Notes: a model not told the origin generated them from the letters alone. A stretch of 64,000 bases of DNA from Pseudomonas batumici (GCF_000820515.1 NZ_JXDG01000012.1:186001-250000); one strand, 5' to 3'. Counted from the first letter of the stretch, positions 1-19,735 are shown. Numbers and translations are program-made.

Positions 1-3240
<3,240 letters not shown>

Positions 3241-3387
3241 GACGGTGGCGCATGCTGCGTTCCGACCTTGACCCTATTTTTAATCTCGACCTGAGCGCGC
3301 CATATCCCGTAAGGTAGGGCGCGATACAGATCAATCGGCCGGCCAGGCTGTGTAAAAACTACTGTGCTCGACCCAAGACGGATGCTT

Positions 3388-4335
3388 ATGAACCCGAATT
3401 TTCTTGATTTCGAACAGCCGATCGCTGACCTGCAAGCCAAGATCGAAGAGCTGCGCTTGGTCGGTAACGACAATTCGCTGAATATCGGCGATGAGATTTC
3501 CCGCCTGCAGGACAAGAGCAGCACGCTGACCGAAGATATTTTCGGCAAGCTGACCAGCTGGCAGATCGCGCGTCTGGCGCGGCACCCGCGTCGTCCCTAT
3601 ACCCTGGACTACATCGACCACATCTTCACTGAGTTCGACGAACTGCACGGCGACCGGCATTTCGCCGACGACGCGGCGATTGTCGGCGGTATTGCCCGTC
3701 TGGACGACCAGCCGGTGATGGTCATCGGTCACCAGAAAGGCCGCGAAGTGCGTGAGAAGGTCCGTCGCAACTTCGGCATGCCGCGTCCGGAAGGCTATCG
3801 CAAGGCTTGCCGCCTGATGGAAATGGCCGAGCGCTTCAAGATGCCGATCCTGACCTTCATCGACACCCCGGGCGCCTACCCGGGCATCGACGCCGAAGAG
3901 CGCAACCAGAGCGAAGCCATTGCCTGGAACCTGCGGGTGATGGCGCGGCTGAAAACGCCGATCATCGCCACCGTGATCGGTGAGGGCGGTTCCGGCGGTG
4001 CCCTGGCCATTGGCGTGTGCGACCAGTTGAACATGCTGCAGTACTCCACCTACGCGGTGATCTCCCCTGAAGGCTGTGCCTCGATCCTGTGGAAAACCGC
4101 CGAGAAGGCCCCGGATGCGGCCGAAGCCATGGGCATCACCGCCGAGCGCCTCAAGGGCCTGGGCATTGTCGACAAGGTGATCGCCGAGCCCCTGGGCGGC
4201 GCGCATCGCGATCCGGCCGCGGCCGCGGCGTCGATCCGTGCTGAACTCAGCGCGCAGTTGGCTATGCTGAAGAAGTTCGACAACGATGCGCTGCTGGCTC
4301 GTCGTTACGAGCGTCTGATGAGCTACGGTCTCTGA
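3388..4335 (+). CDS. accA: Acetyl-CoA carboxylase carboxyltransferase subunit alpha
   Basis: Alpha half of the carboxyltransferase that moves CO2 from carboxybiotin to acetyl-CoA, the first committed step of fatty-acid synthesis; it works as an alpha2beta2 tetramer with AccD. The 315-residue product starting [10 protein letters not shown] matches the family length and N-terminus. An in-frame GTG at 3364 would add eight non-conserved residues, so the ATG at 3388 is preferred. Family landmarks are the crotonase-fold segment with TPGAYPG and the glycine-rich [15 protein letters not shown] stretch that forms the acyl-CoA/biotin site. It follows dnaE by about 150 bp, a spacing that could hold its own promoter, and tilS follows 42 bp downstream. 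Confidence 0.97.
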   Translation: MNPNFLDFEQPIADLQAKIEELRLVGNDNSLNIGDEISRLQDKSSTLTEDIFGKLTSWQIARLARHPRRPYTLDYIDHIFTEFDELHGDRHFADDAAIVGGIARLDDQPVMVIGHQKGREVREKVRRNFGMPRPEGYRKACRLMEMAERFKMPILTFIDTPGAYPGIDAEERNQSEAIAWNLRVMARLKTPIIATVIGEGGSGGALAIGVCDQLNMLQYSTYAVISPEGCASILWKTAEKAPDAAEAMGITAERLKGLGIVDKVIAEPLGGAHRDPAAAAASIRAELSAQLAMLKKFDNDALLARRYERLMSYGL

Positions 4336-4377
4336 TAGCGCGCGTTATCGTTCGTGAGCCAGCGCGGGGGGCAACCC

Positions 4378-5706
4378 ATGCGTCAGCCTGATATCGATTT
4401 GCCCTCCAGGCTGCTCGAAGCCCTTTCGCCCTGGCGCACTGCCCAGACCTGGCGGATCGGCTTCTCCGGCGGCCTGGACTCCACCGTCCTGCTGCACCTG
4501 CTCGCCACCCTGGCGAAAACCCGGCCCCTGCCCAGGCTTGCCGCCTTGCATGTCCATCACGGACTGCAGGCGGTCGCCGACGGCTGGCCGGCCCATTGCC
4601 AGGCGGTCTGCGATGAGCTGGGGGTGCCTTTGCAGGTCATCCGGGTCAGCGTCCAGCTGGGCGCCAGCCTCGAACGCGCCGCCCGCGATGCCCGCTACCT
4701 GGCCTTTGCCGGCGTCACCCAGTTGCATGACGTGTTGCTGACCGCCCAGCATCGTGAAGACCAGGCCGAAACCTTGCTCTTCCGTCTGTTGCGCGGTGCT
4801 GGGGTGCGCGGCCTGGCCGCCATGCCGGCGCAGCGCGAGGTTGGGGGTGGCTATCTGGTGCGGCCGTTGCTGGATGTCTCCCGGGCCGAACTCGAGCGCT
4901 ATGCCCATAAGCATGGCCTGCGCTGGATCGAAGACCCGTCCAATGCCGACCAGCAGTTCTCGCGCAACTTCCTGCGCCAGCAGACGTTCCCCGGGCTGAC
5001 CGAGCGCTGGCCGCAGGCGGTGACCAGCATGGTGCGCAGCGCCGCGCACCTGCGCGAAGCCCAGGAACTGCTCGACGAGCTGGCCGAAGTCGACCTCGAC
5101 GATGCCTTGGCGCATTCCCGGCACGTCTGGCTGGGCATGCCGTCGCTGGCCCTCGACGCCTTGATCGACCTGTCCCCGGCCCGGCAGCGCAACGCCCTGC
5201 GGCATTGGCTGGCACCGCTGACCCGGCTGCCGGACAGCGACCACTGGGCCGGCTGGGACGATCTGCGCGATGCCGCCCACGACGCCCGGCCCAAATGGCG
5301 CCTGGCCGAGGGCGAGCTGCACCGGGCCGACGAGCACCTGTGGTGGTTGAGCGGTTCCTGGTTGCGCCAGCCGCTGGCGGATATCGCCTGGAACTGTCCG
5401 AGTCGTCCACTGGAACTGCCGGACAATGGCGAGCTGCTGGTGGTTGGCGAGGCGCCGGCAGGTCCCTTGCAGGTGCGCTATCGCCAGGGCGGCGAAGTGC
5501 TGCACCTGCCGGACCGCGGACACCGTGATCTGAAGCGCCTGCTTAACGAAAGCGGCGTGCCCTGGTTTGTCCGCGGCCGATTGCCGCTGCTCTACCGGGG
5601 CGAGGAGCTGCTGGCCGTGGCGAACCTGCCGGGCCTGGACGGCGGGGCCTTGGGCGACTGGCATTTACATTGGCAGCCACCTTCGAGCGATCAAGGTTTG
5701 AGCTGA
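4378..5706 (+). CDS. tilS: tRNA(Ile)-lysidine synthase
   Basis: ATP-dependent enzyme that converts the wobble cytidine (C34) of the tRNA-Ile with a CAU anticodon to lysidine, switching it from Met to Ile decoding. The PP-loop motif SGGLDST begins at residue 30 of the 442-residue product. The N-type ATP pyrophosphatase domain covers about residues 20-210, and the C-terminal part (about 350-440) is the tRNA-binding TilS domain. The ATG at 4378 is preceded by a strong purine run (GCGGGGGG). The alternative GTG at 4354 would add eight residues and lacks a comparable ribosome-binding site. It is probably co-transcribed with accA. Confidence 0.93.
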   Translation: MRQPDIDLPSRLLEALSPWRTAQTWRIGFSGGLDSTVLLHLLATLAKTRPLPRLAALHVHHGLQAVADGWPAHCQAVCDELGVPLQVIRVSVQLGASLERAARDARYLAFAGVTQLHDVLLTAQHREDQAETLLFRLLRGAGVRGLAAMPAQREVGGGYLVRPLLDVSRAELERYAHKHGLRWIEDPSNADQQFSRNFLRQQTFPGLTERWPQAVTSMVRSAAHLREAQELLDELAEVDLDDALAHSRHVWLGMPSLALDALIDLSPARQRNALRHWLAPLTRLPDSDHWAGWDDLRDAAHDARPKWRLAEGELHRADEHLWWLSGSWLRQPLADIAWNCPSRPLELPDNGELLVVGEAPAGPLQVRYRQGGEVLHLPDRGHRDLKRLLNESGVPWFVRGRLPLLYRGEELLAVANLPGLDGGALGDWHLHWQPPSSDQGLS

Positions 5707-5959
5707 AAGGTGCTTTCCGGTAGACTACGCTCCCTTCTTGATACAACTTCTGTGGATTGCCAGCAATTGCAGGAGTTGCCGATTACCAGGCTGTCTTTGC
5801 CGGGCGATTCCAAAAAATGTGTAGCGCGTACCGTACTGCGGGTTTTGACCCGTGGACCGTTTCAACGCAGCAGTTTTTCGAAAGGTGCACTGTGATGATC
5901 GCAGGTAATCGGGGGCTTCGGCCTTCCTTCGCTTTCCCCGGCGGCTCGGACCGCTTTAA

Positions 5960-8476
<2,517 letters not shown>

Positions 8477-8511
8477 TCCTTAAATCTCCGGTAAAGTACC
8501 GCACGATTCAT

Positions 8512-8540
8512 GGCTCTGAACCCTGGTTCAGAGCCTTTTC
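8512..8540 (+). terminator. Intrinsic terminator after kdsA
   Basis: Perfect 11-bp inverted repeat (GGCTCTGAACC and its complement GGTTCAGAGCC) with a two-base loop, followed by TTTT. It lies 35 bp after the kdsA stop codon and about 95 bp before eno, so it closes the pyrG-kdsA transcript. Confidence 0.85.
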
Positions 8541-8581
8541 GTCTGCAAGACTGCCCGTTTTCATTCGCTTGCCGACGATAA

Positions 8582-9922
<1,341 letters not shown>

Positions 9923-10003
9923 GCGGTAGATGGTAAAAAGACACCGGATTGTGTCGGAAAAGTCGCTATGGCGAGTTTTTTACCACTAATCTGATGCTTT
10001 GAG

Positions 10004-10035
10004 AGCACAAGCCTGGTTCTTCCAGGCTTCGTGCT
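10004..10035 (+). other. Strong stem-loop between eno and ftsB
   Basis: Two stacked perfect stems, AGCAC/GTGCT outside and AAGCCTGG/CCAGGCTT inside, with loop TTCTT. It has no T-run, so it is not a typical terminator on either strand. It could protect the 3' end of eno mRNA or mark a processing site before ftsB. It lies 58 bp upstream of the ftsB start. Confidence 0.6.
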
Positions 10036-10093
10036 ATCAGTCGGTTCGAAATGGTTGGCATGGCTGTCTTTTCCACTGGATAACTGAAATTCG

Positions 10094-10372
10094 ATGCGCA
10101 GTCCCAATTGGTTGTTCCTCGTTCTGCTCTTGCTGCTGGCTGGCCTGCAGTACCGCCTTTGGGTGGGCAATGGGAGCCTGGCGCAGGTGGCCGACCTGAC
10201 ACAGCAGATTGCCGACCAGCACGCCGAAAACGAGCGTCTGCTGGAGCGCAATCGCGTTCTCGACGCGGAAGTTCTTGAACTGAAGAAAGGCATGGAGACC
10301 GTGGAAGAACGCGCTCGCCATGAACTGGGCATGGTCAAGGACGGTGAAACCCTCTATCAGTTGGCGCAATGA
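10094..10372 (+). CDS. ftsB: Cell division protein FtsB
   Basis: Small bitopic division protein that bridges FtsQ and FtsL in the divisome and helps activate septal peptidoglycan synthesis. The 92-residue product has a short cytoplasmic N-terminus, one transmembrane helix (about residues 5-22, very Leu-rich), then a periplasmic coiled coil (about 28-75) with heptad-like Leu/Ile/Val spacing and a conserved ARHELGM segment. Length and layout match the family (DivIC/FtsL-like). The stop codon overlaps the ispD start by 4 bp (ATGA), indicating translational coupling. The eno-ftsB-ispD order is standard in gamma-proteobacteria. Confidence 0.95.
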   Translation: MRSPNWLFLVLLLLLAGLQYRLWVGNGSLAQVADLTQQIADQHAENERLLERNRVLDAEVLELKKGMETVEERARHELGMVKDGETLYQLAQ

Positions 10373-11079
10373 CTGACTTCTCTCTACCGGCCTTCTGGGC
10401 CGTGATTCCTGCCGCGGGCGTGGGTGCCCGTATGGCCGCGGACCGTCCCAAGCAGTATCTGTCACTGGGCGGGCGCACGATTCTCGAACACAGCCTCGGC
10501 TGTTTCCTCGATCATCCGGGCTTGAAGGGCCTGGTGATTGCCCTGGCTGCGCAAGATCCCTACTGGCCGGGCCTGCTCTGTGCCACGGACCCGCGTATCC
10601 AGCGGGTCGATGGCGGCGGCGAGCGGGCCGACTCGGTTCTCAATGCCTTGCTGCACCTGCATACCCTGGGGGCGGCGGACAATGACTGGGTGCTGGTCCA
10701 CGATGCGGCGCGGCCGAATCTGTCGCGTCACGACCTCGACACCTTGCTGGCCGAACTCGCCGATGATCCGGTGGGCGGCTTGCTGGCCGTGCCGGCCCGG
10801 GACACGCTCAAACGCGTGGACAAGCAGGGGCGGGTGCTGGAAACCGTCGACCGGGCCTCGATCTGGCAGGCCTACACGCCGCAGATGTTCCGCCTGGGCG
10901 CCTTGCATCGGGCCCTGGCCGACAGCCTGGTGGCCGATGCGACCGTCACCGATGAAGCCTCGGCGATGGAATGGGCCGGGCAGGCACCACGCCTGATCGA
11001 AGGGCGTTCGGACAATATCAAGGTCACCCGTCCCGAAGACCTGGAGTGGTTGCGTTTGCGCTGGGCGAACCGACACTGA
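10369..11079 (+). CDS. ispD: 2-C-methyl-D-erythritol 4-phosphate cytidylyltransferase
   Basis: Third step of the MEP isoprenoid pathway: joins MEP and CTP to give CDP-methylerythritol. The 236-residue protein has the N-terminal nucleotide-binding signature AAGVGARMAADRPKQYL, the VHDAARP segment at the active site, and C-terminal DNIKVTRPEDL, all characteristic of IspD. It starts inside the end of ftsB. ispF, which acts later in the same pathway, is 3.2 kb downstream and separated by the formaldehyde genes. In many enterics ispD and ispF are adjacent, so the split here is the Pseudomonas arrangement. Confidence 0.97.
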   Translation: MTDFSLPAFWAVIPAAGVGARMAADRPKQYLSLGGRTILEHSLGCFLDHPGLKGLVIALAAQDPYWPGLLCATDPRIQRVDGGGERADSVLNALLHLHTLGAADNDWVLVHDAARPNLSRHDLDTLLAELADDPVGGLLAVPARDTLKRVDKQGRVLETVDRASIWQAYTPQMFRLGALHRALADSLVADATVTDEASAMEWAGQAPRLIEGRSDNIKVTRPEDLEWLRLRWANRH

Positions 11080-11133
11080 GGGCGCTTGGCCCGCAGCTCG
11101 GCACGACGCTATTTTTGCGATGACACACGGACC

Positions 11134-11216
11134 TGTAGGAGCCGGCTTGCTGGCGATGGCGTCCGCAAGATCGATGCAAGACTTGCCGGCCTCATCGCCG
11201 GCAAGCCGGCTCCCAC
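11134..11216. repeat. REP/BIME-type palindromic repeat
   Basis: Two inverted REP units: TGTAGGAGCCGGCTTG at the left and its near complement CAAGCCGGCTCCCACA at the right, enclosing a core with TGCCGGC and ATCGCCGGC palindromes. It lies between convergent ispD and the LysR gene, the usual place for Pseudomonas REP pairs. Related units occur at 19411, 22999, 41652 and 47421. Confidence 0.85.
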
Positions 11217-11225
11217 AAAAGCGGA

Positions 11226-13342
<2,117 letters not shown>

Positions 13343-13350
13343 GGTCGGTC

Positions 13351-14196
13351 ATGAGCCTGGAAAACCTGTCCTGCCAGAAAAGCTTCGGCGGCTGGCACAA
13401 ACGTTACAAGCATCATTCCGAAGTCCTCGGCTGCGACATGGTGTTCGCGGTCTATCTGCCGCCGCAGGCCGAGCAGGGCGGCAAGCTGCCGGTGCTGTAC
13501 TGGCTGTCCGGCTTGACCTGCACCGACGAGAACTTCATGCACAAGGCCGGCGCCCAGCGTCTGGCGGCCGAGCTGGGGCTGATCATCGTGGCGCCGGACA
13601 CCAGCCCGCGCGGCGCCGACGTGCCCGGCGACCCGGACAAGGCCTGGGACTTCGGCCTGGGCGCCGGCTTCTATCTCAACGCCACCCAGCAACCCTGGGC
13701 CCAGCACTACCGGATGCACGATTACGTGGTGCATGAGCTGCCGGCGCTGGTCGAGGCGCATTTCCCGGCCTCGGACAAGCGCGGCATCAGCGGGCATTCC
13801 ATGGGCGGACATGGCGCGCTGGTCTGCGCCTTGCGCAACCCCGGGCGTTATCAGTCGCTGTCGGCCTTCGCGCCGATCAGCAACCCGATGGATTGTCCCT
13901 GGGGGCAGAAGGCCTTTTCCCGTTATCTGGGCGAAGAGCGCTCGCGCTGGCGTGAGTGGGATGCCTGCGCGCTGATCGCCGAGGCCGCTGAAAAGCTGCC
14001 GATCCTGGTGGATCAGGGCGATCGCGACGATTTCCTGGCCAGCCAGCTCAAGCCCGAGGCGCTGCAGCAGGCGGCGAAGCTGGCGCAACATCCGCTGACC
14101 TTGCGGCTGCAGCCGGGCTACGACCACAGCTACTTCTTCATCGCCAGTTTCATCGATGATCATCTGCGACATCACAGCGCAGCTCTTAGCGGTTAA
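13351..14196 (+). CDS. fghA: S-formylglutathione hydrolase
   Basis: Serine esterase that hydrolyses S-formylglutathione to formate and glutathione, completing formaldehyde detoxification. The 281-residue alpha/beta-hydrolase (esterase D family) has the nucleophile elbow [10 protein letters not shown], a conserved [10 protein letters not shown] oxyanion region near residue 55, and the catalytic His in YDHSYFFI near the C-terminus. It sits 8 bp after the dehydrogenase gene and is almost certainly co-transcribed with it under the upstream LysR regulator. Equivalent to frmB/yeiG of E. coli. Confidence 0.96.
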   Translation: MSLENLSCQKSFGGWHKRYKHHSEVLGCDMVFAVYLPPQAEQGGKLPVLYWLSGLTCTDENFMHKAGAQRLAAELGLIIVAPDTSPRGADVPGDPDKAWDFGLGAGFYLNATQQPWAQHYRMHDYVVHELPALVEAHFPASDKRGISGHSMGGHGALVCALRNPGRYQSLSAFAPISNPMDCPWGQKAFSRYLGEERSRWREWDACALIAEAAEKLPILVDQGDRDDFLASQLKPEALQQAAKLAQHPLTLRLQPGYDHSYFFIASFIDDHLRHHSAALSG

Positions 14197-14219
14197 TCTC
14201 CCGCAAAGCAGGTAGAATC

Positions 14220-14249
14220 ACGCCCTGACTAACATCGGGGCGTTTTTTT
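14220..14249 (+). terminator. Terminator-like hairpin abutting the ispF start codon
   Basis: ACGCCC pairs with GGGCGT around a 12-base loop and is followed by seven T. The T-run ends at the base before the ispF ATG. It can end the adhC-fghA transcript, but its 3' arm also contains the only GGGG that could serve as ispF ribosome-binding site. Confidence 0.7.
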
Positions 14250-14723
14250 ATGCGTATTGGCCACGGCTATGATGTGCACCGTTTCGCCGAAGGCGACTTC
14301 ATTACCCTGGGCGGCGTGCGGATTGCGCACCACCACGGATTGCTCGCCCATTCCGACGGCGACGTGCTGCTGCATGCCTTGAGCGACGCACTGCTGGGGG
14401 CGGCGGCCCTGGGCGACATCGGCAAGCATTTCCCGGACACTGACCCGAGCTACAAGGGCGCCGACAGCCGTGTGCTGCTGCGTCACGTGGTGTCGCTGAT
14501 CAAGACCCTGGGCTGGAAAGTCGGCAACGTCGATAACACCATCGTTGCCCAGGCGCCGAAAATGGCCCCGCATATCGAATCGATGCGCGCGCTGATTGCC
14601 GCGGATCTTGAAGTTGAGTTGGATCAAGTGAACGTCAAAGCCACTACCACTGAAAAGCTCGGTTTTACCGGCCGTGAAGAAGGCATCGCGGTGCATAGCG
14701 TCGCCTTGTTGCTGCGCGCATGA
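14250..14723 (+). CDS. ispF: 2-C-methyl-D-erythritol 2,4-cyclodiphosphate synthase
   Basis: Fifth MEP-pathway enzyme, cyclising CDP-methylerythritol 2-phosphate with release of CMP; a zinc-dependent homotrimer. The 157-residue product starts [12 protein letters not shown] (metal ligands Asp and His of DxH) and has [17 protein letters not shown] with the further His ligand. The C-terminal [16 protein letters not shown] segment is also typical. The start codon directly follows the T-run of a terminator-like hairpin. It overlaps truD by 4 bp, starting the ispF-truD-surE-pcm chain. Confidence 0.97.
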   Translation: MRIGHGYDVHRFAEGDFITLGGVRIAHHHGLLAHSDGDVLLHALSDALLGAAALGDIGKHFPDTDPSYKGADSRVLLRHVVSLIKTLGWKVGNVDNTIVAQAPKMAPHIESMRALIAADLEVELDQVNVKATTTEKLGFTGREEGIAVHSVALLLRA

Positions 14724-15765
14724 CCGAACTGGAACTGCTGGGCCCGCGTGCCTATGGCGATGTCCTGGGCAGCGCGGTGCTCAAGGCCACGGCTGAAGAC
14801 TTCCAGGTCGATGAAGTCCTCGATATCCCGTTGACCGGGGAAGGCGAGCACCTGTGGTTGTGGGTGGAAAAACGCGGCCTGAATACCGAGGAGGCCGCCC
14901 GGCGTATCGCCAAGGCCGCCGGCGTGCCGTTGCGCACGGTCAGCTATGCGGGCCTCAAGGACCGCCAGGCCCTGACGCGCCAGTGGTTCAGCGTGCAACT
15001 GCCGGGCAAGGCCGATCCGGACCTTTCGGCGGCGCAGAACGACAGCCTGATCATCCTCAAGACCGCTCGGCACAAGCGCAAGCTGCAACGCGGCGCCCAT
15101 GCTGCCAACGGCTTCACCTTGCGCCTGACCCAATTGAACGCGGACAAGGACGGCCTGCAGCAACGCCTTGAGCAGATCGCCCGGCAAGGTATTCCGAATT
15201 ATTTCGGTGCCCAGCGTTTCGGCCACCTCGGCGGTAACCTGGGCGAGGCCCGTGCCTATGCGGCCCGCCAGGCCTTGCCCGAGCAGCGCAACGTGCGCTC
15301 GCGGCTGCTGTCCACGGCCCGCAGCTACCTGTTCAACCAGGTGCTGGCGGCGCGGGTCGCCGACGGCAGTTGGAACCGTGCCCAGGTCGGCGACCTGCTG
15401 GCGTTCACCGACAGCCGCAGTTTCTTCCCGGCCACCGAGGCCGAGTGCAGCGACCCGCGCCTGGCCATTCTCGACCTGCACCCTACCGGTCCGCAGTGGG
15501 GCGAAGGCCCGTCACCGGCGTCGGGCGCGACCTTTGCGCTGGAACAGGCGGTGGCCGAACGCGAGGCTGAACTGTGCCAATGGCTGGTCAAGGCCGCCAT
15601 GGAACACGAACGTCGCATCCTGCGGCTGCCCATTGGTCGGCTGTCGTGGCATTATCCCGAGTCTGACATTCTGCAACTGGAATTCGTCCTTCCGGCCGGA
15701 TGCTTCGCCACTGCTTTGGTGCGCGAACTCGTCGATCTGGTGCCGGCAGGGCAGACGGACAGCTC

Positions 15766-15778
<13 letters not shown>
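14720..15778 (+). CDS. truD: tRNA pseudouridine(13) synthase
   Basis: Isomerises U13 of tRNA-Glu to pseudouridine. The 352-residue product has the TruD signature [15 protein letters not shown] with the catalytic Asp, NYFGAQRFG in the second half of the catalytic domain, and the inserted TRUD domain (about residues 150-310). It overlaps ispF by 4 bp at its start, and its last 13 bp overlap the start of surE, so all are translationally linked. The truD-surE-pcm-nlpD-rpoS order is conserved across gamma-proteobacteria. Confidence 0.96.
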
Positions 15779-17192
<1,414 letters not shown>

Positions 17193-17390
17193 ACATTTGT
17201 TGAACGGCAATGAATTCTGTTTAAGGTCGTAGGTCTTAGAGCGGGACCTGCCACGGCACGAATGTTTAAAATGCCCGGCGTTTTGCGATTTGGCTTTGTT
17301 GTCCGTGAAAATCCAACAGCCAGTTATACTTACGCGACATTATCGCCTGTACAGGCACTCTTATTTCAGCCACCACAAAGGGAGCGGCGG

Positions 17391-18287
17391 GTGAGTCTCA
17401 CAGTCATTCGGCAGCGTATGGGTAAAGCAAGCGTTCAGCGCCTGATGATCGGCCTTGCCCTCAGTGCTTTACTGGCTGGTTGCTCCAGTGCTCCAAAAGG
17501 CGGCGTGCGCGTCGTCGATCGTAACGGCAATAATACAACCGCCAGCGCGGCGCCGCAGAAGCCGATGACCACCACCGGCCAGCATGTGGTCGCCCGTGGC
17601 GATACCTTGTTCTCGATTGCCTTCCGCTATGGTTGGGACTGGAAAGCCCTGGCCGCGCGCAACAATATTCCCGAGCCCTACACCATTCGCGTCGGTCAGG
17701 CGATTCGCTTCGACAGCCGTTCAAATTCAACACCGGCGGCCGTCGCCTCGACCTCGTCCGCCTCCACGTCCACATCGGCGTCGACGGCTTCGCCCTCGGG
17801 TAAATTCACCATCACCCGGCGTCCGGCCAACTCACCGGCGACCCCCTCGACGGCGTCACAACCCGCGGCCCAGACGGCTCCAGTGGAAACCCCGGCGGCG
17901 CCCGCCGGCCCCGCGCCGAAGGGCTGGGCGTGGCCTTCGAACGGAGTCCTGATTGGAAAATTTTCTTCAAACGGCAGTTTGAATAAAGGTATTGATATCG
18001 CCGGGGATTTGGGACAGCCTGTTTTAGCTGCGTCTGATGGGGCAGTGGTTTACGCCGGGAGTGGGTTACGGGGCTACGGCGAGCTGGTCATCATCAAACA
18101 CAGCGATACCTACGTCAGTGCTTACGGCCACAACCGTAGGCTGTTGGTTCGGGAGGGGCAGCAGGTCAAGGTCGGACAGACAATTGCCGAAATGGGGTCA
18201 ACTGGTACAGACCGGGTGAAACTGCATTTTGAGATTCGCCGCCAGGGGAAACCCGTAGACCCACTGCAATTCCTGCCGCGTCGTTGA
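17391..18287 (+). CDS. nlpD: Lipoprotein NlpD, LysM/LytM amidase activator
   Basis: Outer-membrane lipoprotein that in E. coli activates the septal amidase AmiC. The 298-residue product from the GTG at 17391 (preceded by GGAGCGGCGG) has a signal sequence ending in lipobox LLAGC, a LysM domain (about residues 68-112), a Ser/Thr/Ala/Pro-rich linker, and a C-terminal LytM/M23 domain (about 190-298). The first metal-ligand His of active M23 enzymes appears replaced (LNKGIDIAG), as in regulatory NlpD proteins, while YGHN and LHFEIR remain. The rpoS promoter lies inside this gene. An in-frame start at 17262 would add a non-signal leader and is not favoured. Confidence 0.93.
   Translation: MSLTVIRQRMGKASVQRLMIGLALSALLAGCSSAPKGGVRVVDRNGNNTTASAAPQKPMTTTGQHVVARGDTLFSIAFRYGWDWKALAARNNIPEPYTIRVGQAIRFDSRSNSTPAAVASTSSASTSTSASTASPSGKFTITRRPANSPATPSTASQPAAQTAPVETPAAPAGPAPKGWAWPSNGVLIGKFSSNGSLNKGIDIAGDLGQPVLAASDGAVVYAGSGLRGYGELVIIKHSDTYVSAYGHNRRLLVREGQQVKVGQTIAEMGSTGTDRVKLHFEIRRQGKPVDPLQFLPRR
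17966..17983. promoter_or_regulatory. PsrA-type operator for rpoS, inside nlpD
   Basis: TTCAAACGGCAGTTTGAA, a perfect 7-bp inverted repeat around GGCA, contains CAAAC-N4-GTTTG. This matches the described PsrA consensus (G/C)AAAC-N2-4-GTTT(G/C). It lies 412 bp before the rpoS ATG, where PsrA activates rpoS in other pseudomonads. Confidence 0.8.
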
Positions 18288-18394
18288 TCCGTTTTCCAGC
18301 CTGTTCTCCTGATGTAGCGGGAACAGGTTCCAGCGTTGCCAAGGATAAAGGCGTCGCTTGAGCTTGAGGTCGAACTCACCAAAGGACTATAACA

Positions 18395-19399
18395 ATGGCT
18401 CTCAGCAAAGAAGCGCCGGGGTTTGACATCGATGATGAGGTGCTCCTTATGGACTCCGACATCGTCATGGATATGATGCCGGAGGACGACAGTTCTCCAG
18501 CCCCAGTTCGTGCCAAGACCAAAAATGCTGCTTCGCTCAAGCAGCATAAGTACATTGACTACACGCGGGCGCTGGATGCGACCCAGTTGTATCTCAATGA
18601 AATCGGTTTTTCCCCCTTGCTGTCCCCGGAAGAAGAAGTTCATTTTGCGCGCCTGTCGCAGAGTGGCGATCCCGCGGGCCGCAAGCGCATGATCGAAAGC
18701 AACCTGCGCCTGGTGGTGAAAATCGCCCGACGCTACGTCAATCGAGGTCTTTCCCTGCTGGACCTGATCGAAGAGGGCAACCTCGGCTTGATCCGGGCCG
18801 TCGAGAAATTCGACCCGGAACGTGGCTTTCGCTTCTCGACCTACGCCACCTGGTGGATACGCCAGACGATTGAACGGGCGATCATGAATCAGACCCGGAC
18901 CATTCGCCTGCCGATTCATGTGGTCAAGGAATTGAACGTCTATCTGCGGGCGGCCCGGGAGCTGACCCAGAAGCTCGATCACGAACCTTCCCCGGAAGAA
19001 ATCGCCAGCCTGCTGGAGAAACCGGTGGGTGAGGTCAAGCGCATGCTCGGCCTGAATGAGCGGGTGTCTTCGGTGGACGTGTCCCTGGGGCCGGACTCCG
19101 ACAAGACGCTGCTCGATACCCTCACCGATGAACGGCCTACCGATCCCTGCGAGCTGCTTCAGGACGATGACCTGTCCCAGAGCATCGACCAGTGGCTGTC
19201 GGAATTGACCGACAAGCAGCGTGAGGTGGTGGTACGGCGCTTCGGCCTGCGCGGGCACGAGAGCAGTACCCTGGAGGATGTCGGTCTGGAGATCGGCCTG
19301 ACCCGCGAGCGCGTCCGGCAGATCCAGGTCGAGGGGCTCAAGCGCCTGCGCGAGATTCTCGAGAAGAACGGCTTGTCCAGCGAAGCGCTGTTCCAGTAG
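18395..19399 (+). CDS. rpoS: RNA polymerase sigma factor RpoS
   Basis: Stationary-phase/general-stress sigma factor, 334 residues. Region 1.2 and the start of region 2 (about 60-130) include [17 protein letters not shown]. Region 2.3-2.4 (about 130-175) has [19 protein letters not shown]. Region 3 and region 4 follow, the latter with the helix-turn-helix in [20 protein letters not shown]. Ribosome binding is by AAAGGA 9-10 bases before the ATG. The leader is about 107 bp from nlpD, and the main promoter lies within nlpD next to a PsrA-type box. In P. aeruginosa rsmZ-fdxA-mutS follow directly; here they are about 39 kb away. Confidence 0.98.
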   Translation: MALSKEAPGFDIDDEVLLMDSDIVMDMMPEDDSSPAPVRAKTKNAASLKQHKYIDYTRALDATQLYLNEIGFSPLLSPEEEVHFARLSQSGDPAGRKRMIESNLRLVVKIARRYVNRGLSLLDLIEEGNLGLIRAVEKFDPERGFRFSTYATWWIRQTIERAIMNQTRTIRLPIHVVKELNVYLRAARELTQKLDHEPSPEEIASLLEKPVGEVKRMLGLNERVSSVDVSLGPDSDKTLLDTLTDERPTDPCELLQDDDLSQSIDQWLSELTDKQREVVVRRFGLRGHESSTLEDVGLEIGLTRERVRQIQVEGLKRLREILEKNGLSSEALFQ

Positions 19400-19410
19400 C
19401 GCTTCATCCA

Positions 19411-19498
19411 CCTGTGGGGGCTGGCTTGCCAGCGATGGCGTGCGCGCGAGCGACGCAAGGCTCAAGGGCCCCATCGCCGGCAGGCCGGCTCCTACAGG
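19411..19498. repeat. REP/BIME-type palindromic repeat
   Basis: CCTGTGGGGGCTGGCTTG at the left and GGCCGGCTCCTACAGG at the right form an inverted pair of REP units with an ATCGCCGGC core. It begins 12 bp after the rpoS stop codon and lies between convergent rpoS and the SEC-C gene. Confidence 0.8.
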
Positions 19499-19534
19499 TT
19501 TCGCGTTCTCAATAAAAACGCATTCCTTCGGGGC

Positions 19535-19735
19535 TCAGGCCCCGTGGCACTTCTTGAACTTCTTGCTGCTGCCGCACGGGCAAGGATCGTTGCGACCCAC
19601 GTCTTTCAACGCGTTGCGTACCGGCTCCTGGTGAGCGTGACCGCAGTTCGGGCCGTGGACGTGGCCATGGTCGTGATCGTGGTGGTCATGATCATGGTTG
19701 CAATCAGGGCCGTGGACATGGGGTTGCTGGGTCAT
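19535..19735 (-). CDS. His-rich SEC-C motif protein
   Basis: A 66-residue protein with two parts. Residues 6-34 are an extraordinarily His/Asp-rich tract (12 His) with two HGPxC repeats. Residues 48-66 are a SEC-C zinc motif, [17 protein letters not shown], like the C-terminal tail of SecA. The SEC-C part suggests zinc and ribosome/SecB-type binding; the His-rich part suggests metal storage or sensing. It is transcribed with the downstream end facing rpoS and follows the LEA-type lipoprotein gene by 7 bp, so both are likely one transcript. Its cellular role is not known. Confidence 0.85.
   Translation of the reverse strand: MTQQPHVHGPDCNHDHDHHDHDHGHVHGPNCGHAHQEPVRNALKDVGRNDPCPCGSSKKFKKCHGA

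Noticed and set aside
17262..17390. Extended N-terminus of nlpD from 17262
   Set aside because: It would place 43 residues before the signal sequence. The GTG at 17391 has a strong ribosome-binding site and yields a proper lipoprotein signal.
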